From Pomphorhynchus laevis (lineage: Eukaryota > Acanthocephala > Palaeacanthocephala > Echinorhynchida > Pomphorhynchidae), in the NCBI GenBank assembly GCA_012934845.2, contig WNNJ02002237.1:1-64000 (forward strand): a stretch of 64,000 nucleotides of DNA, in the 5' to 3' direction. The notes under the pieces are model-generated. The model was given only the letters and a program-made list of their open reading frames with translations, was not told where the DNA came from and searched no databases. Position 1 is the stretch's first letter; each line of letters starts with the position of its first letter. The translations under genes were made by a program, and so were the position numbers. This document shows positions 1 through 11,640 of this stretch, one piece after another.

Positions 1-1920
1 AACGAGGAAACAACGAGGAACGAGGAAACAACGAGGAACGAGGAAACAACGAGGAACAACGAGGAACGAGGAAACAACGAGGAACGAGGAACGAGGAAAC
101 AACGAGGAACGAGGAAACAACGAGGAACGAGGAAACAACGAATGAACGAGGAAACAACGAAGAACGAGTAAACAACGAAGAACGAGGGAACAACGAAGAA
201 CGAGGAAACAACGAGGAACGAGGAATCAACGAGGAACGAGGAAACAACGAGAAACGAGGAAACAATGAGGAACGAGGAAACAACGAGGAACGAGGAAACA
301 ACGAGGAACGAGGAAACAACGAGGAACGAGGAAACAACGAGGAACGAGGAAACAACGAGGAACGAGGAAACAACGAGGAACGAGGAAACAACGAGGAACG
401 AGGAAACAACGAGGAACGAGGAAAACAACGAGGAACGAGGAAACAACGAGGAACGAGGAAACAACGAGGAACGAGGAAACAACGAGGAACGAGGAAACAA
501 CGAGGAACGAGGAAACAACGAGGAACGAGGAAACAACGAGGAACGAGGAAACAACGAGGAACGAGGAAACAACGAGAAACGAGGAAACAATGAGGAACGA
601 GGAAACAACGAGGAACGAGGAAACAACGAGGAACGAGGAAACAACGAGGAACGAGGAAACAACGAGGAACGAGGAAACAATGAGGAACGAGGAAACAACG
701 ATGAACGAGGAAACAACGAGGAACGAGGAAACAACGAGGAACGAGGAAACAACGAAGAACGAGGAAACAACGAGGAACGATGAAACAACGAGGAACGATG
801 AAACAACGAGGAACGAGGAAACAACGAAGAACGAGTAAACAACGAAGAACGAGGGAACAACGAAGAACGAGGAAACAACGAGGAACGAGGAATCAACGAG
901 GAACGAGGAAACAACGAGAAACGAGGAAACAATGAGGAACGAGGAAACAACGAGGAACGAGGAAACAACGAGGAACGAGGAAACAACGAGGAACGAGGAA
1001 ACAACGAGGAACGAGGAAACAACGAGGAAACAATGAGGAACGAGGAAACAACGATGAACGAGGAAACAACGAGGAACGAGGAAACAACGAGGAACGAGGA
1101 AACAACGAGGAACGAGGAAACAATGAGAAACGAGGAAACAATGAGGAACGAGGAAACAACGAGGAACGAGGAAACAACGAGGAACGAGGAAACAACGAGG
1201 AACGAGGAAACAACGAGGAACGAGGAAACAACGAGGAACGAGGAAACAACGAGGAACGAGGAAACAACGAGGAACGAGGAAACAATGAGGAACGAGGAAA
1301 CAACGATGAACGAGGAAACAACGAAGAACGAGTAAACAACGAAGAACGAGGGAACAACGAAGAACGAGGAAACAACGAGGAACGAGGAATCAACGAGGAA
1401 CGAGGAAACAACGAGAAACGAGGAAACAATGAGGAACGAGGAAACAACGAGGAACGAGGAAACAACGAGGAACGAGGAAACAACGAGGAACGAGGAAACA
1501 ACGAGGAACGAGGAAACAATGAGGAACGAGGAAACAACGATGAACGAGGAAACAACGAAGAACGAGTAAACAACGAAGAACGAGGGAACAACGAAGAACG
1601 AGGAAACAACGAGGAACGAGGAAACAATGAGGAACGAGGAAACAACGAGGAACGAGGAAACAATGAGGAACGAGGAAACAACGAGGAACGAGGAAACAAC
1701 GAGGAACGAGGAAACAACGAGGAACGAGGAAACAACGAGGAACGAGGAAACAACGAGGAACGAGGAAACAATGAGGAACGAGGAAACAACGAGGAACGAG
1801 GAAACAACGAGGAACGAGGAAACAACGAGGAACGAGGAAACAACGAGGAACGAGGAAACAACGAGGAACGAGGAAACAACGAGGAACGAGGAAACAACGA
1901 GGAACGAGGAAACAACGAGC
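1..1920. repeat. 18-bp minisatellite array with higher-order repeats
   Basis: Uninterrupted tandem array of an 18-bp unit (aacgaggaaacaacgagg and close variants), running from the window edge. Its apparent long reading frames (six-residue repeats RNEETT or NNEERG on plus, SSLFPR on minus) only reflect a unit that is a multiple of three and lacks stops in several frames. A distinctive variant block (gagtaaacaacgaagaacg followed by gggaac and aatcaac variants) recurs with its gagta at 166, 833, 1330 and 1564, spacings of 667, 497 and 234 bp, so multi-unit blocks were duplicated. Small register slips occur near 421 (one extra a) and near 1020 (shortened unit). Confidence 0.97.
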
Positions 1921-2039
1921 AAGAATGCGTGATAAGTTTACAACAATATACTGGTTAAAAAATTGTCTTGATTTTTAAATACTTACAATATTGATAAATA
2001 GGAACAACATACCTTAAACACACAAACAAGAACACTATT

Positions 2040-3185
2040 ATGAAGAACAAGAAGGTTAAATCTACAAGTTTTCAAGTACAGTGTGACTCTGATGATTGTC
2101 GACGCTGGTCGAATATTACAATAGCTACTGGATTCAAATGATAATTCTAGTGGGTCATTTATGTGTGGATTTTGCGCTTCCCTGCGCATTCAATCACTAG
2201 AAGAGGAAATAAGTGTTTTAAGAAAATCAATTCAAAATATAAATCATTGCCAGTGCAACATGAATTCCAAGGATGCATTAACAAATACATATAATAACAG
2301 TACTCCTGTTTTATCAAATTCAACTGTCCATTCTAGTGGGTCAATTGTGAATGTTCACAGCAAGAGACTCGAAGTAAGCGATTGCATGATGGATCAGTGT
2401 ACAACAGAGAATGAGATATTGCAAAATTCCACTAGCAATCATCATATCAATCAAATATCCAATATTACCCCACAAACTCACTCTACACGGGTATGGAAGA
2501 ATATTAACGAACGTAATTTTCGAAGTTCATCCAGCATTGATCAACAAAATTTGCAACTTGATTCCAAACTTGGTGGATCCAACTGTAAAGATCATTCTAG
2601 GGATATTAATTCAATGTCTAAATCGTCAGTGATGGTTGCAAATGTCGAAGAATTTTCCGTACATAAAACAGGAAACGGCCAGAATAAAGAACCATTAACA
2701 CAACCGCTAGATATTAATACGCGAATGCGTTGCGAAAACCGAGATCGGTGCGTAATCTTTGCTAATATACCGGAATCTAACTCTTCGGAGCCGCAGCTAC
2801 GTATTGATCATGACGTGAGTAGAGTTCGGGAAGTATTATCAAAAATATTTACTTCAGGTGAGGAATCTATAGCCTCATCTCTTCTAGTGAAATCATTGTT
2901 CAGGTTAGGTAAAAAAATGAAGAATGTCCACGCTTATTGAAAGTTATATGTAAATCGTCCAACAATGTTAACGAGATCTTACGCAGAGTGTATAAATTAA
3001 AAGGTCAAACTACTAAAATCTTTAAGGATCTCAGCATTCAGGATCGTAAGATGCGACATCAAGCTTGGGAAGAGCTAAAGACTAGCAATGCTTCTGGTGA
3101 AAAGGACTTGACAATAAGAAATTTTCGTGTGGTTCGGAGAAAGCCATTTGTAAGTTGGAATCTAATTGGTCCGTTAATTGCTTAG
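2040..3185 (+). pseudogene. ORF1 of element A (zinc motif + RRM-like domain)
   Basis: Nucleic-acid-binding ORF1 protein of a non-LTR element. The ATG at 2040 opens MKNKKVK, like MGGRKK in B2 and MGRTKK in D, which supports the start. An N-terminal C-x4-C-x2-W motif (QCDSDDCRRW) is followed by two stops and a frame change, then MCGFC near 2161, so the four-cysteine motif is split by mutation. The next stretch (LEEEISVLRKSIQNIN) looks like a short coiled coil, followed by a long S/N-rich linker. The conserved C-terminal domain starts at RDRCVIFANI near 2740 and, after a frameshift near 2920-2940, ends at DLTIRNFRVV near 3130. It overlaps ORF2 by 31 nt. Confidence 0.8.
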
Positions 3186-5030
3186 ATATTGATCCATCCT
3201 CGTTAGATTTATTTCCTACTGGACTATCTATAAACTTAAGAGCCGGTAAATGTTCAACTTCAATTATTAACGTCGCATACACAAATATTCGTAGTATAGT
3301 ATCGAAGATTGACGAATTTCTGAACAGATTCTTTACATATAAACCTCAAATATTTGCAATTACCGAAACTTGGCTCCATTATGATATTGCTGATAGTATG
3401 GTAGCTGTGGATGGGTATTCTATCATCAGGGTTGATCGTAAAGTACGACGAGGAGGCGGTGTTGCACTTTATGTCGATCAATGTATAGGTGTTGACGATT
3501 TTGAGTGTTATACTGGCATATATGGTACTTGTGAACTGATAGTAGCGAGTCTATCCCGTGCAAGAAATAAAGTTACTATTTCACTATTTTATAGATTTCC
3601 ATGTAGCTTCGTTCTCACTCAGAAATTCTCAGATATTTTGACAAAGGCAGCGATAAGTGACTGGTTTCTCTGTTTAGTTTTCTCTGTTTCACTATTTCCA
3701 GCATCAATATGGATGATCCTCATTCAGGAATAACCTCTTCTAGTAAACTAGAGCATGACTTGTGGACTTTTCTGTCAGATATCCTACTTCTTGTTCAGCA
3801 TGTATCAGCACCAACTAGGATTATGAATGATCAAAGTTCTTTGTTTGATTTAATTTTATCTAAATCATTAACAGATGTGCATGACATTATGCATGAAGCA
3901 CCCGTAGGAGTTAGTGATCATTGTGTATTGCTTTTTCACTTCTCAGGGATTTCAAATAATAGTATTGACGAAGTCGAAACTAAAATCTTCAAACATTGTT
4001 GGTATCGTGCAGATCAGTGTAAAATTTTTCAAGTAGCATCGACTATGAACTTTGTAGGTGCTAGCGACGATGTTGAAGATTGTTGGAAGGTTTTCCGTTC
4101 AGCAATGTGTGAAATAATAGAAAAATACGTTGCCACCAAGATTGTACATAAAAATAAAAAAGTGAATCCTCCGTGGTTTAATCGAGAACTTAAATCTGAA
4201 CTAAGACGAATAAACCGACTGTTTAAATTAAGCTGCAAGGACAATACTTATCGACAGGAATTAGTCAATTGTCGTAACGTTTTCGAAAAGCTTAAAAAAC
4301 GCAAAAAATTAAACTACAAAATGACAATAGCTGCGAACTTTCATAATGCACTAAAACTATTTTAGGCTCACATACGTAGAAATAGGACAATGCCTCCTGC
4401 GATTTCGTCTCTTCGTATTAATGATAACTTTGTCACATCGCCTCAAGCTGTAGCCGACACGTTTGCGTCGACTTTTCAACTCGTAACTAATAACACAGAA
4501 ACTAACCAGCAATCTTGTGTAAGCTATTCACAAAGTTATTTTGATGTTACTACCGAGGAGGTTTATAGTGAGTTAAATTCTTTACGACATTCATCACCTG
4601 GTCCGGATGGATTACATCCCCAGATACTAAGGATATTATTTACATCTATTGCTTCACCGTTAGCTTATTTGTTTCAACTATCACTAGTTAAGTCAATTCT
4701 ACCGTTATATTGGAAAATCGTCACAATCCTGAAAATTATAGAGCAATAAGCCTTACAAGTGTTGTATGTAAGATGTTAGAGCGCATATTGCATCGGCGAT
4801 TACTATCATATCTTGAATCATCGAACTTGTTAGACAATTCGCAACATAGTTTTTGTTTTGGACGTTCCTTCATGTCTAATCTTTTATGTACACGCGAAGC
4901 TTAGGTTGATGCAGTTACGCAGGGTAATGCTGTTGATGTCGTGTATTTCGACTTCAGTCGGGCCTTTGATAGGGTTCCCCACAATATGTTGATTGAGGCT
5001 CTTGCAGATTACGGAATTGAAATTCCTATT

Positions 5031-7498
5031 GAAGCTCCTACAGCCTTATTTTTTACCGAACTCGCTGACCTCCTTTCTCATTGTTCTTTGTCCTCAATCC
5101 CTTCACTCGTTCTAGGCGACTTTAATATCCGCCTAGACCGCCCCTCTTCCACAGATTCCATCCGGTTCATCAACATTCTATCCAACTACAATTACAAACT
5201 AATCTCCACTGCCCCCACACATATACTTGGTGGGGCACTCGACATCATCGCTGTCCCCGATCATTTTGCTGCCCACACCTCACTGTCCATCTCTGATCCT
5301 GGTCTATCCGATCACTTTCTTATCAACTTTGATCTCGCTCGAAACCACACCCCTCCTCACATACCTACAATCCTACGTCGCTCTTGGAGAAATCTTGACC
5401 TCTCCCTTCTCCGCTCTGCCTTACTCAAATCGTCTCTATCATTACCCACAATAACATATTCATCTCCTCACGATCTCGCCTTTCTTTTCGACTCTGAACT
5501 CACATCCACTCTCGATATTCTCTTGCCCTTCAAGTCTCACCCACACCGTCGCTTGCACCGTGCCCCATGGTTTGACATCCAATGCCTACTCTCAAAGCGT
5601 CGACTCCGCCATGCTTTTCGAGTCTATCACCGCTTTCTCAGACGTGATTTCCGCTCGATCACTCCGTCTTTCCGTGATTCCTATCTTGCTCTTCGACAGT
5701 CTCATCTCAACCTACTACGTACCAAATGCAACTCCTTCTGGCAGCATAAAATCATCACTTCATTCAACTCTAATACTCTCTGGCATACTTTTAACTCAAT
5801 CCTGGCTCGTTCCTCTACGCCGTGCAACATCAATGCTAATGATTATTCGTCATTTCTCCAGACTAAAGTATCCACGCTGCTCTCTCACACCCCGGTCTCC
5901 ATCCTATCCCACTCTGCCCCGCCTAGCCTCATCCTTCCGGAACTCTTTCATCTTCTCCCTGTCTCACCTACAGAAGTATCATCTGTCCTCATGTCTTAGC
6001 CCAACAAAACCTCACCTACCGATCCCCTGCCTACTCACTTATTAAAATCTATATGCTCATCGATATCCCCATTTCTCACAACCTTGTTTAACTCGTCCAT
6101 CCGCAGTCGTATCTTCTCTTCACACTGGAAATCCGCAATCGTTTGTACCCTCCTTAAAAAACAATCGCTCGACCCCTCCCTTCCTTCTAGCTATCGCCCC
6201 ATTTCGCTACTCCCTACTCTTTCTAAGCTCTTAGAACGCCTCATCTTAATACAAATCAACGCTTATCTCTCCTCATCCAATCTGTACCCTCCTTTCCAAT
6301 CCGCTTTCCGCTCTAATTACTCGACAGAAATCGCATGCATAAAAGTGTACAACGACTTACTCATTTCTCGAGACAAGGCTCTATATAGTGTTCTCATCTA
6401 CCTCGACCTCTCCTCCGCATTCGACATTGTCGACCACTCCGTCCTCCTTTCTCGCCTTCGTTATGATTACGGCTTTTCTTCCTCCTCCGTAGCATGGTTC
6501 GCCTCATACCTATCCGACCGTTCCTTTTGCGTCTGTTCTAATTCATCATCCTCTTCTCCCATCCCTATTTTTTGCGGGGTCCCACAAGGTTCAGTCCTAT
6601 GATTTTCTCTCTTCTGCTTGGCGATCTATCTCCGTTTATCAAACCTTACTCCTTTAAGGTCATGCAATACGCCGATGACATTCTAATCTATGCTCATGCA
6701 CCCGCACATCGCATACACGATATCGACATTTCTGCCTCCAACTGTCTTTCTTCTATCTACAAACGTCTCTCCAATCTCCATCTCGTTCTAAACCCCGAAA
6801 AGTCCAAAATAATGTGGATCCTCCCCCGTAAACCAAACATATCTCCTCTCACTGTATATTTTGCCTCATCGATCATCCCCATAGTCTACAATCTCACTTT
6901 CTTAGGCTTCTATTTCGATGATCACCTTTCTCCTAAACCCTTCGTCCGTGACAAGGTCTGCTAATCTAACTTATTTCTCAGTGACATCCGCCGTATCCGC
7001 CCCCTTATCGACTTCCATTCTTGTATGTCTCTTTCATCGCTTCTTTTCCCTAAAATCGATTACTGCCTTAGCATTTTCGCCTATTCTCCAAAATTCATCA
7101 TCCTACCCCTACAACGAATAATCAACACCGCCGTTCGAGTGCTCTTTCGTCTCCGTCGCTTCGACCACACATCCACATATTTTGCCCAACTCTCCTGACC
7201 CACTATCCACATCCGCATTAAACTCCGCCTTCTCCTCGTTACTTTTCGTCTCATCGCTGTCGGCTCCCCATCGTTCATCAACCTTCCTTTCTTAGACGAT
7301 ACTCGCCCCACCTCGCTATCGCTTCGTTCCTGTCATACCCTCTTACTCCACGTTCCTAATTACTCCAACAACTACGGTCTCCGATCCTTCCTCGTCGCCG
7401 CCTCACTCGCCTGGAATCAACTCCCTCTCGACGTCCGCCGCGCTCCCTCCTTTATCACATTCAAACACCTCCTCCGTTCACACCTTCTCGACACCTGA
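5031..7498 (+). pseudogene. Element B1 ORF2 remnant: partial EN + RT
   Basis: It starts inside the endonuclease (LVLGDFNIRLDRP near 5110, DPGLSDHFLI near 5300). The EN-RT linker and RT follow: SYRPISLLPTLSKLLERL, YLDLSSAFDIVDHSVLL, CGVPQGSV, VMQYADDILIYAH, LNPEKSKI. The C-terminus is AASLAWNQLPLDVRRAPSF before the stop at 7496. Breaks are TAG at 5997, a roughly 7-nt deletion at about 6600 that shifts the frame right after GVPQGSVL, TAA at 6962 and TGA at 7196. The three stop codons are also present in B2. Clade is judged CR1/L2-like from the DLSSAFD-VDH and GVPQGSVLGP motifs. Confidence 0.88.
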
Positions 7499-7578
7499 TT
7501 CACAGTTTTGTTTTGTTGTGGTCATGTAAGCGTGCGCTGGCACGCATTTGCCACGTTAAAATAAATCGTTTTTTTATT
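5031..7578 (+). mobile_element. Non-LTR retrotransposon B1, 5'-truncated, inside A
   Basis: Insertion in the RT of element A. Homology to the near-complete copy B2 begins at about 5034 and runs to the family 3' end at 'gttaaaataaatc' plus a short T tract. The tetranucleotide tatt flanks it (5027-5030 and 7575-7578), a candidate short target-site duplication. Removing the insert puts element A back into one frame. The insert is C+T-rich on this strand and much richer in G+C than its host element. Confidence 0.85.
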
Positions 7579-8747
7579 ATTCGATGGATTCACGCTTTCC
7601 TATCTGATCGTTTTTTCAGAGTTCGAGTTGGAAATTATCTATCTAGACCGTCAAATTTATCAATGGGTGTTCCTTATGGATCGGTATTGGGTCCATTATT
7701 ATTCGTGATATTTCTGAATAGTTTGCTATGCTCTCTGAAATGCAAAAAATTAGCATTCGCGGATGATCTTAAAATATGGAATGTCATAACATGCCATACC
7801 GATATGCAACACTTACATAATGACATAAATATGGTTAATAATTGGAGCGAACTGATTGGAATCATGATTAACATTACTAAACGTATTCACCTCAGATTTG
7901 GTCGTAGTAATTTACCAAATGATTATTATGTTTGCGGTGAGATTATTCCCACAAATTCGTATACAAAGGATCTTGGGATAATTGTTCAGAATTCGTTTAA
8001 AACCGGCCTCAATACTGAAAATATATGCAACATGTCGAGGAAAAGTATTTACATGATCAAAAATACCTTTAGTTCGCTTCCACCGTCTCAGTTCTCACTA
8101 TTATATAAGGCGTTGATCAGACCAATCATTGATTATGCTTCGCCGGCGACTTTTCCTTCTACGCGTGGTGAAATAAACCAATTAGAAAAGATTCTTCGCC
8201 GATTTTCTAAGCTATGTTCTGGTCTTCGAAACATCGCCTACTGTGGTAGACTAAGCCAAATAAATATTACTTCAGTTTATACGAGATATGTGTACAATGA
8301 TTTATTACAGTTATGGCGAATGATCCATGTCTTTCCTGGATATCCATCGGAATCCGTTATTCTAAATGATCGCTTGAGCCACAGAGGATACTCTTTATCA
8401 GTTGCTGTTCAATCACACAGAAAATGTCATAAATACTTGCAATTATCTCACAGAGCGGTAAATCTATGGAACCGATTGCCGAATTCGATCGTGTCTATGA
8501 CACAGTGCAAATCATTCCAGAATGCGCTGAGCATGTGGATAAAAAGAAAAGAAACTTCGCAGGAAATATATAACTATATGTGACAATTATTATTGCTGAA
8601 CTACTTTTTTTTCTTAATATTGTGATCAGACAAAATGACTCTCTTATGTGTCAGTCTTGTAATAAATAATAAGAAAAAGATTTATTTTAACGTGGCAAAT
8701 GCGTGCCAGCGCACGCTTACATGACCACAACAAAACAAAACTGTGAA

Positions 8748-11640
8748 TCAGGTGTCGAGAAGGTGTGAACGGAGGAGGTGTTTGAATGTGATAAAGGAGG
8801 GAGCGCGGCGGACGTCGAGAGGGAGTTGATTCCAGGCGAGTGAGGCGGCGACGAGGAAGGATCGGAGACCGTAGTTGTTGGAGTAATTAGGAACGTGGAG
8901 TAAGAGGGTATGACAGGAACGAAGCGATAGCGAGGTGGGGCGAGTATCGTCTAAGAGAGGAAGGTTGATGAACGATGGGGAGCCGACAGCGATGAGACGA
9001 AAAGTAACGAGAAGAAGGCGGAGTTTGATGCGGATGTGGATGGTGGGTCAGGAGAGTTGGGCAAAATATGTGGATGTGTGGTCGAAGCGACGGAGACGAA
9101 AGAGCACTCGAACGGCGGTGTTGATTATTCGTTGTAGGGGTAGGATGATGAATTTTGGAGAATAGGCGAAAATGCTAAGGCAGTAATCGATTTTAGGGAA
9201 AAGAAGCGATGAAAGAGACATACAAGAATGGAAGTCGATAAGGGGGCGGATACGGCGGATGTCACTGAGAAATAAGTTAGATTAGCAGACCTTGTCACGG
9301 ACGAAGGGTTTAGGAGAAAGGTGATCATCGAAATAGAAGCCTAAGAAAGTGAGATTGTAGACTATGGGAATGATCGATGAGGCAAAATATACAGTGAGAG
9401 GAGATATGTTTGGTTTACGGGGGAGGATCCACAATATTTTGGACTTTTCGGGGTTTAGAACGAGATGGAGATTGGAGAGACGTTTGTAGATAGAAGAAAG
9501 ACAGTTGGAGGCAGAAATGCCGATATCGTGTATGCGATGTGCGGGTGCATGAGCATAGATTAGAATGTCATCGGCGTATTGCATGACCTTAAAGGAGTAA
9601 GGTTTGATAAACGGAGATAGATCGCCAAGCAGAAGAGAGAAAAGCATAGGACCTAGGACTGAACCTTGTGGGACCCCGCAAAAAATAGGGATGGGAGGGG
9701 AGGATGATGAATTAGAACAGACGCGAAAGGAACGGTCGGATAGATATGAGGCGAACCATGCTACGGAGGAGGAAGAAAAGCCGTAATCATAACGAAGGCG
9801 AGAAAGGAGGACGGAGTGGTCGACAATGTCGAATGCGGAGGAGAGGTCGAGGGAGATGAGAACACTATATAGAGCCTTGTCTCGAGAAATGAGTAAGTCG
9901 TTGTACACTTTTATGCATGCGATTTCTGTCGAGTGATTAGAGCGGAAAGCGGATTGGAAAGGAGGGTACAGATTGGATGAGGAGAGATAAGCGTTGATCT
10001 GTATTAAGATGAGGCGTTCTAAGAGCTTATAAAGGGTAGGGAGTAGTGAACTGGGGCGATAGCTAGAAGGAAGGGAGGGGTCGAGCGATTGTTTCTTTAG
10101 GAGGGGACGAACGTTTGCGGATTTCCAGTGTGAAGGGAAGATACGACTGCGGATGGACGAGTTAAATATGGTTGTGAGAAATGGGGATATCGATGAGCAT
10201 ATAGATTTTAATAAGTGAGTAGGCAGGGGATCGGTAGGTGAGGTTTTGTTGGGCTAAGACATGAGGACAGATGATACTTCTGTAGGTGAGACAGGGATAA
10301 GATGAAAGAGTTCCGTAAGGATGAGAGTAGACTGGGCAGAGTGGGATAGGATGGAGACCGGGGTGTGAGAGAGCAACGTGGATACTTTAGTCTGGAGAAA
10401 TGACGAATAATCATTAGCATTGATGTTGCACGGCGAAGAGGAGCGAGCAAGGATTGACTTAAAAGTATGCCAGAGAGTCTTAGAGTTGAATGAAGTGATG
10501 ATTTTATGCTGCCAGAATGAGTTGCATGTGGTACGTAGTAGGTTGAGATGAGACTGTCGAAGAGCAAGATAGGAATTACGGAAAGACGGAGTGATCGAGC
10601 GGAAATCACGTCTGAGAGAGCGGTGATAGACTCGAAAAGCATGGCGGAGACGACGCTTTGAGAATAGGCATTTGATGTCAAATTATGGGGCACGGTGCAA
10701 GCGACGGTGTGGGTGAGACTTAAAGGGCAAGAGAATATCGAGAGTGAATGTGAGTTCCGAGTCGAAAAGAAAGGCGAGATCGACAGGAGATGAATATGTT
10801 ATCGTGGGTAATAATAGAGACGATTTGAGTAAGGCAGAGCGGAGAAGGGAGAGGTCAAGATTTCTCCAAGGGTGACGTAGGATTGTAGGTTTGTGAGGAG
10901 GGATGTGGTTGCGAGTGAGCTCAAGGGTGATAAGAAAGTGATCGGATAGACCAGGATCAGAGATGGACAATGAGGTGTAGGCAGCAAAATGATCGGGGAC
11001 GGCGATGATGTCGAGTGGCCCACCAAGTATATGTGTGGGGGAGTGGATATTAGTTTGTAATTGTAGTTAGATAGAATGTTGATGAACCGGATGGAATTTG
11101 TGGAATAGGGGCGGTCTAGGCGGATATTGAAGTCGCCTTGAACGAGTGAAGGGATTAAGGACAAAGAACAATGAGAAAGGAGGTCAGCGAGTTTGGTAAA
11201 AAATAAAGCTGTAGGAACTGATGAACCAGGACGGTATACAATGGCGAGATCTAGAGTGATCGGGTTAGAATAACGACAAGTGAGCCATTCAAAAGAGCAA
11301 GGACTGAAAGTGGGACTGATTTTGCGAAGAGACGCGGGTGACGCGCGAATGCGACGATGCCGCTATGATTTCAGAATTTATAAGTGCATGATCGGAGGGG
11401 CGGGCGGATTTGACTAGGGAGCAACCGGTAGAGAGCAGACGGCGAATGGAAAGGTCGTCGGAATCTGAGTGCCAGGATTCGGTGAGGCAGAAGAGATCGA
11501 TGGATTGCTTGGTGAATAGGTTGAGGATAATATCGGTTTTTTTGAAAATAGATCTAGTGTTGAGGAGACCGAGGCGGAAACTGTGTGTGATGGCGAAAGT
11601 GTCTAATGTAGAAGACACATAAGAAAGATGGAGGGCCATC
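8748..11640 (-). pseudogene. Element B2 ORF2: EN + RT with stops
   Basis: Endonuclease/reverse transcriptase. The ATG at 11640 opens MALHLSYVSS, followed by LGLLNTRSIFKKTD, LFCLTESWHS, IVYRPGSS, VQGDFNIRLDRP and SDPGLSDHFLI. RT shows CGVPQGSVLGPMLF and MQYADDILIYAH with an intact YADD. The protein ends in NQLPLDVRRAPSF. Breaks are a frameshift near 11290, a one-base loss near 11040, TAA at about 10683, TAG at 10254-10256, another stop in the early RT (LLPTL then TAA, near 10030), TAA at 9282-9284 and TGA at 9049-9051. The last-named TAG, TAA and TGA occur at the same codons in B1. Confidence 0.87.

Larger units (their letters stand above)
3155..8583 (+). pseudogene. ORF2 of element A: APE endonuclease + reverse transcriptase (disrupted)
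   Basis: ORF2 polyprotein that nicks target DNA (APE-type EN) and reverse-transcribes the element RNA. The EN part (3155-3960) shows YTNIRSIVSKIDEF, ITETW and, near its end, GVSDHCVL. The usual GDFN block is lost to a frameshift near 3660-3710. A linker with PPWFNREL and RRINRLF follows. RT begins with SPGPDGLHPQIL (about 4590), then a frameshift near 4740, a stop near 4902 and FDFSRAFDRVPH (4950). B1 then interrupts, and RT resumes at 7579 with RWIHAFLSDR, GVP-GSVLGPLLF, FADDL and the C-terminal AVNLWNRLPNSIV. The second part (7579-8583) is one open frame, unlike the first. Confidence 0.85.
2040..8667 (+). mobile_element. Non-LTR retrotransposon A (CR1/Rex-like), split by B1
   Basis: Two-ORF non-LTR retrotransposon. 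ORF1 begins at 2040, ORF2 starts at 3155 overlapping the end of ORF1, and RT ends at 8583. The 3' UTR has a poly-purine-poor, aataaataat-type tail near 8655-8667. Family A is interrupted by B1 (5031-7578). The 3' tail resembles that of copy D (61442-61620): both share a 'gtgatcagacaaaa'-like block and end in taataaataat-type repeats. The clade assignment (CR1/Rex/L2 group) rests on the RT motifs GVP-GSVLGPLLF and FADD plus the EN-RT layout; it is inferred, not tested by phylogeny. Confidence 0.85.

Noticed and set aside
265-1932. Long open frames with hexapeptide repeats (RNEETT, SSLFPR)
   Set aside because: They are translations of the 18-bp minisatellite, open on both strands and in several frames, with no flanking gene structure.
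8935-9165. Arg-rich plus frames within B2 (also 7311-7081 minus in B1)
   Set aside because: Antisense shadows of the RT C-terminus.
10208-10693. 161-codon frame inside B2 (and its counterpart at 5560-6045 in B1) as a separate gene
   Set aside because: Shifted-frame shadow of ORF2; the true frame carries the EN-RT linker and is homologous to other CR1-type proteins.
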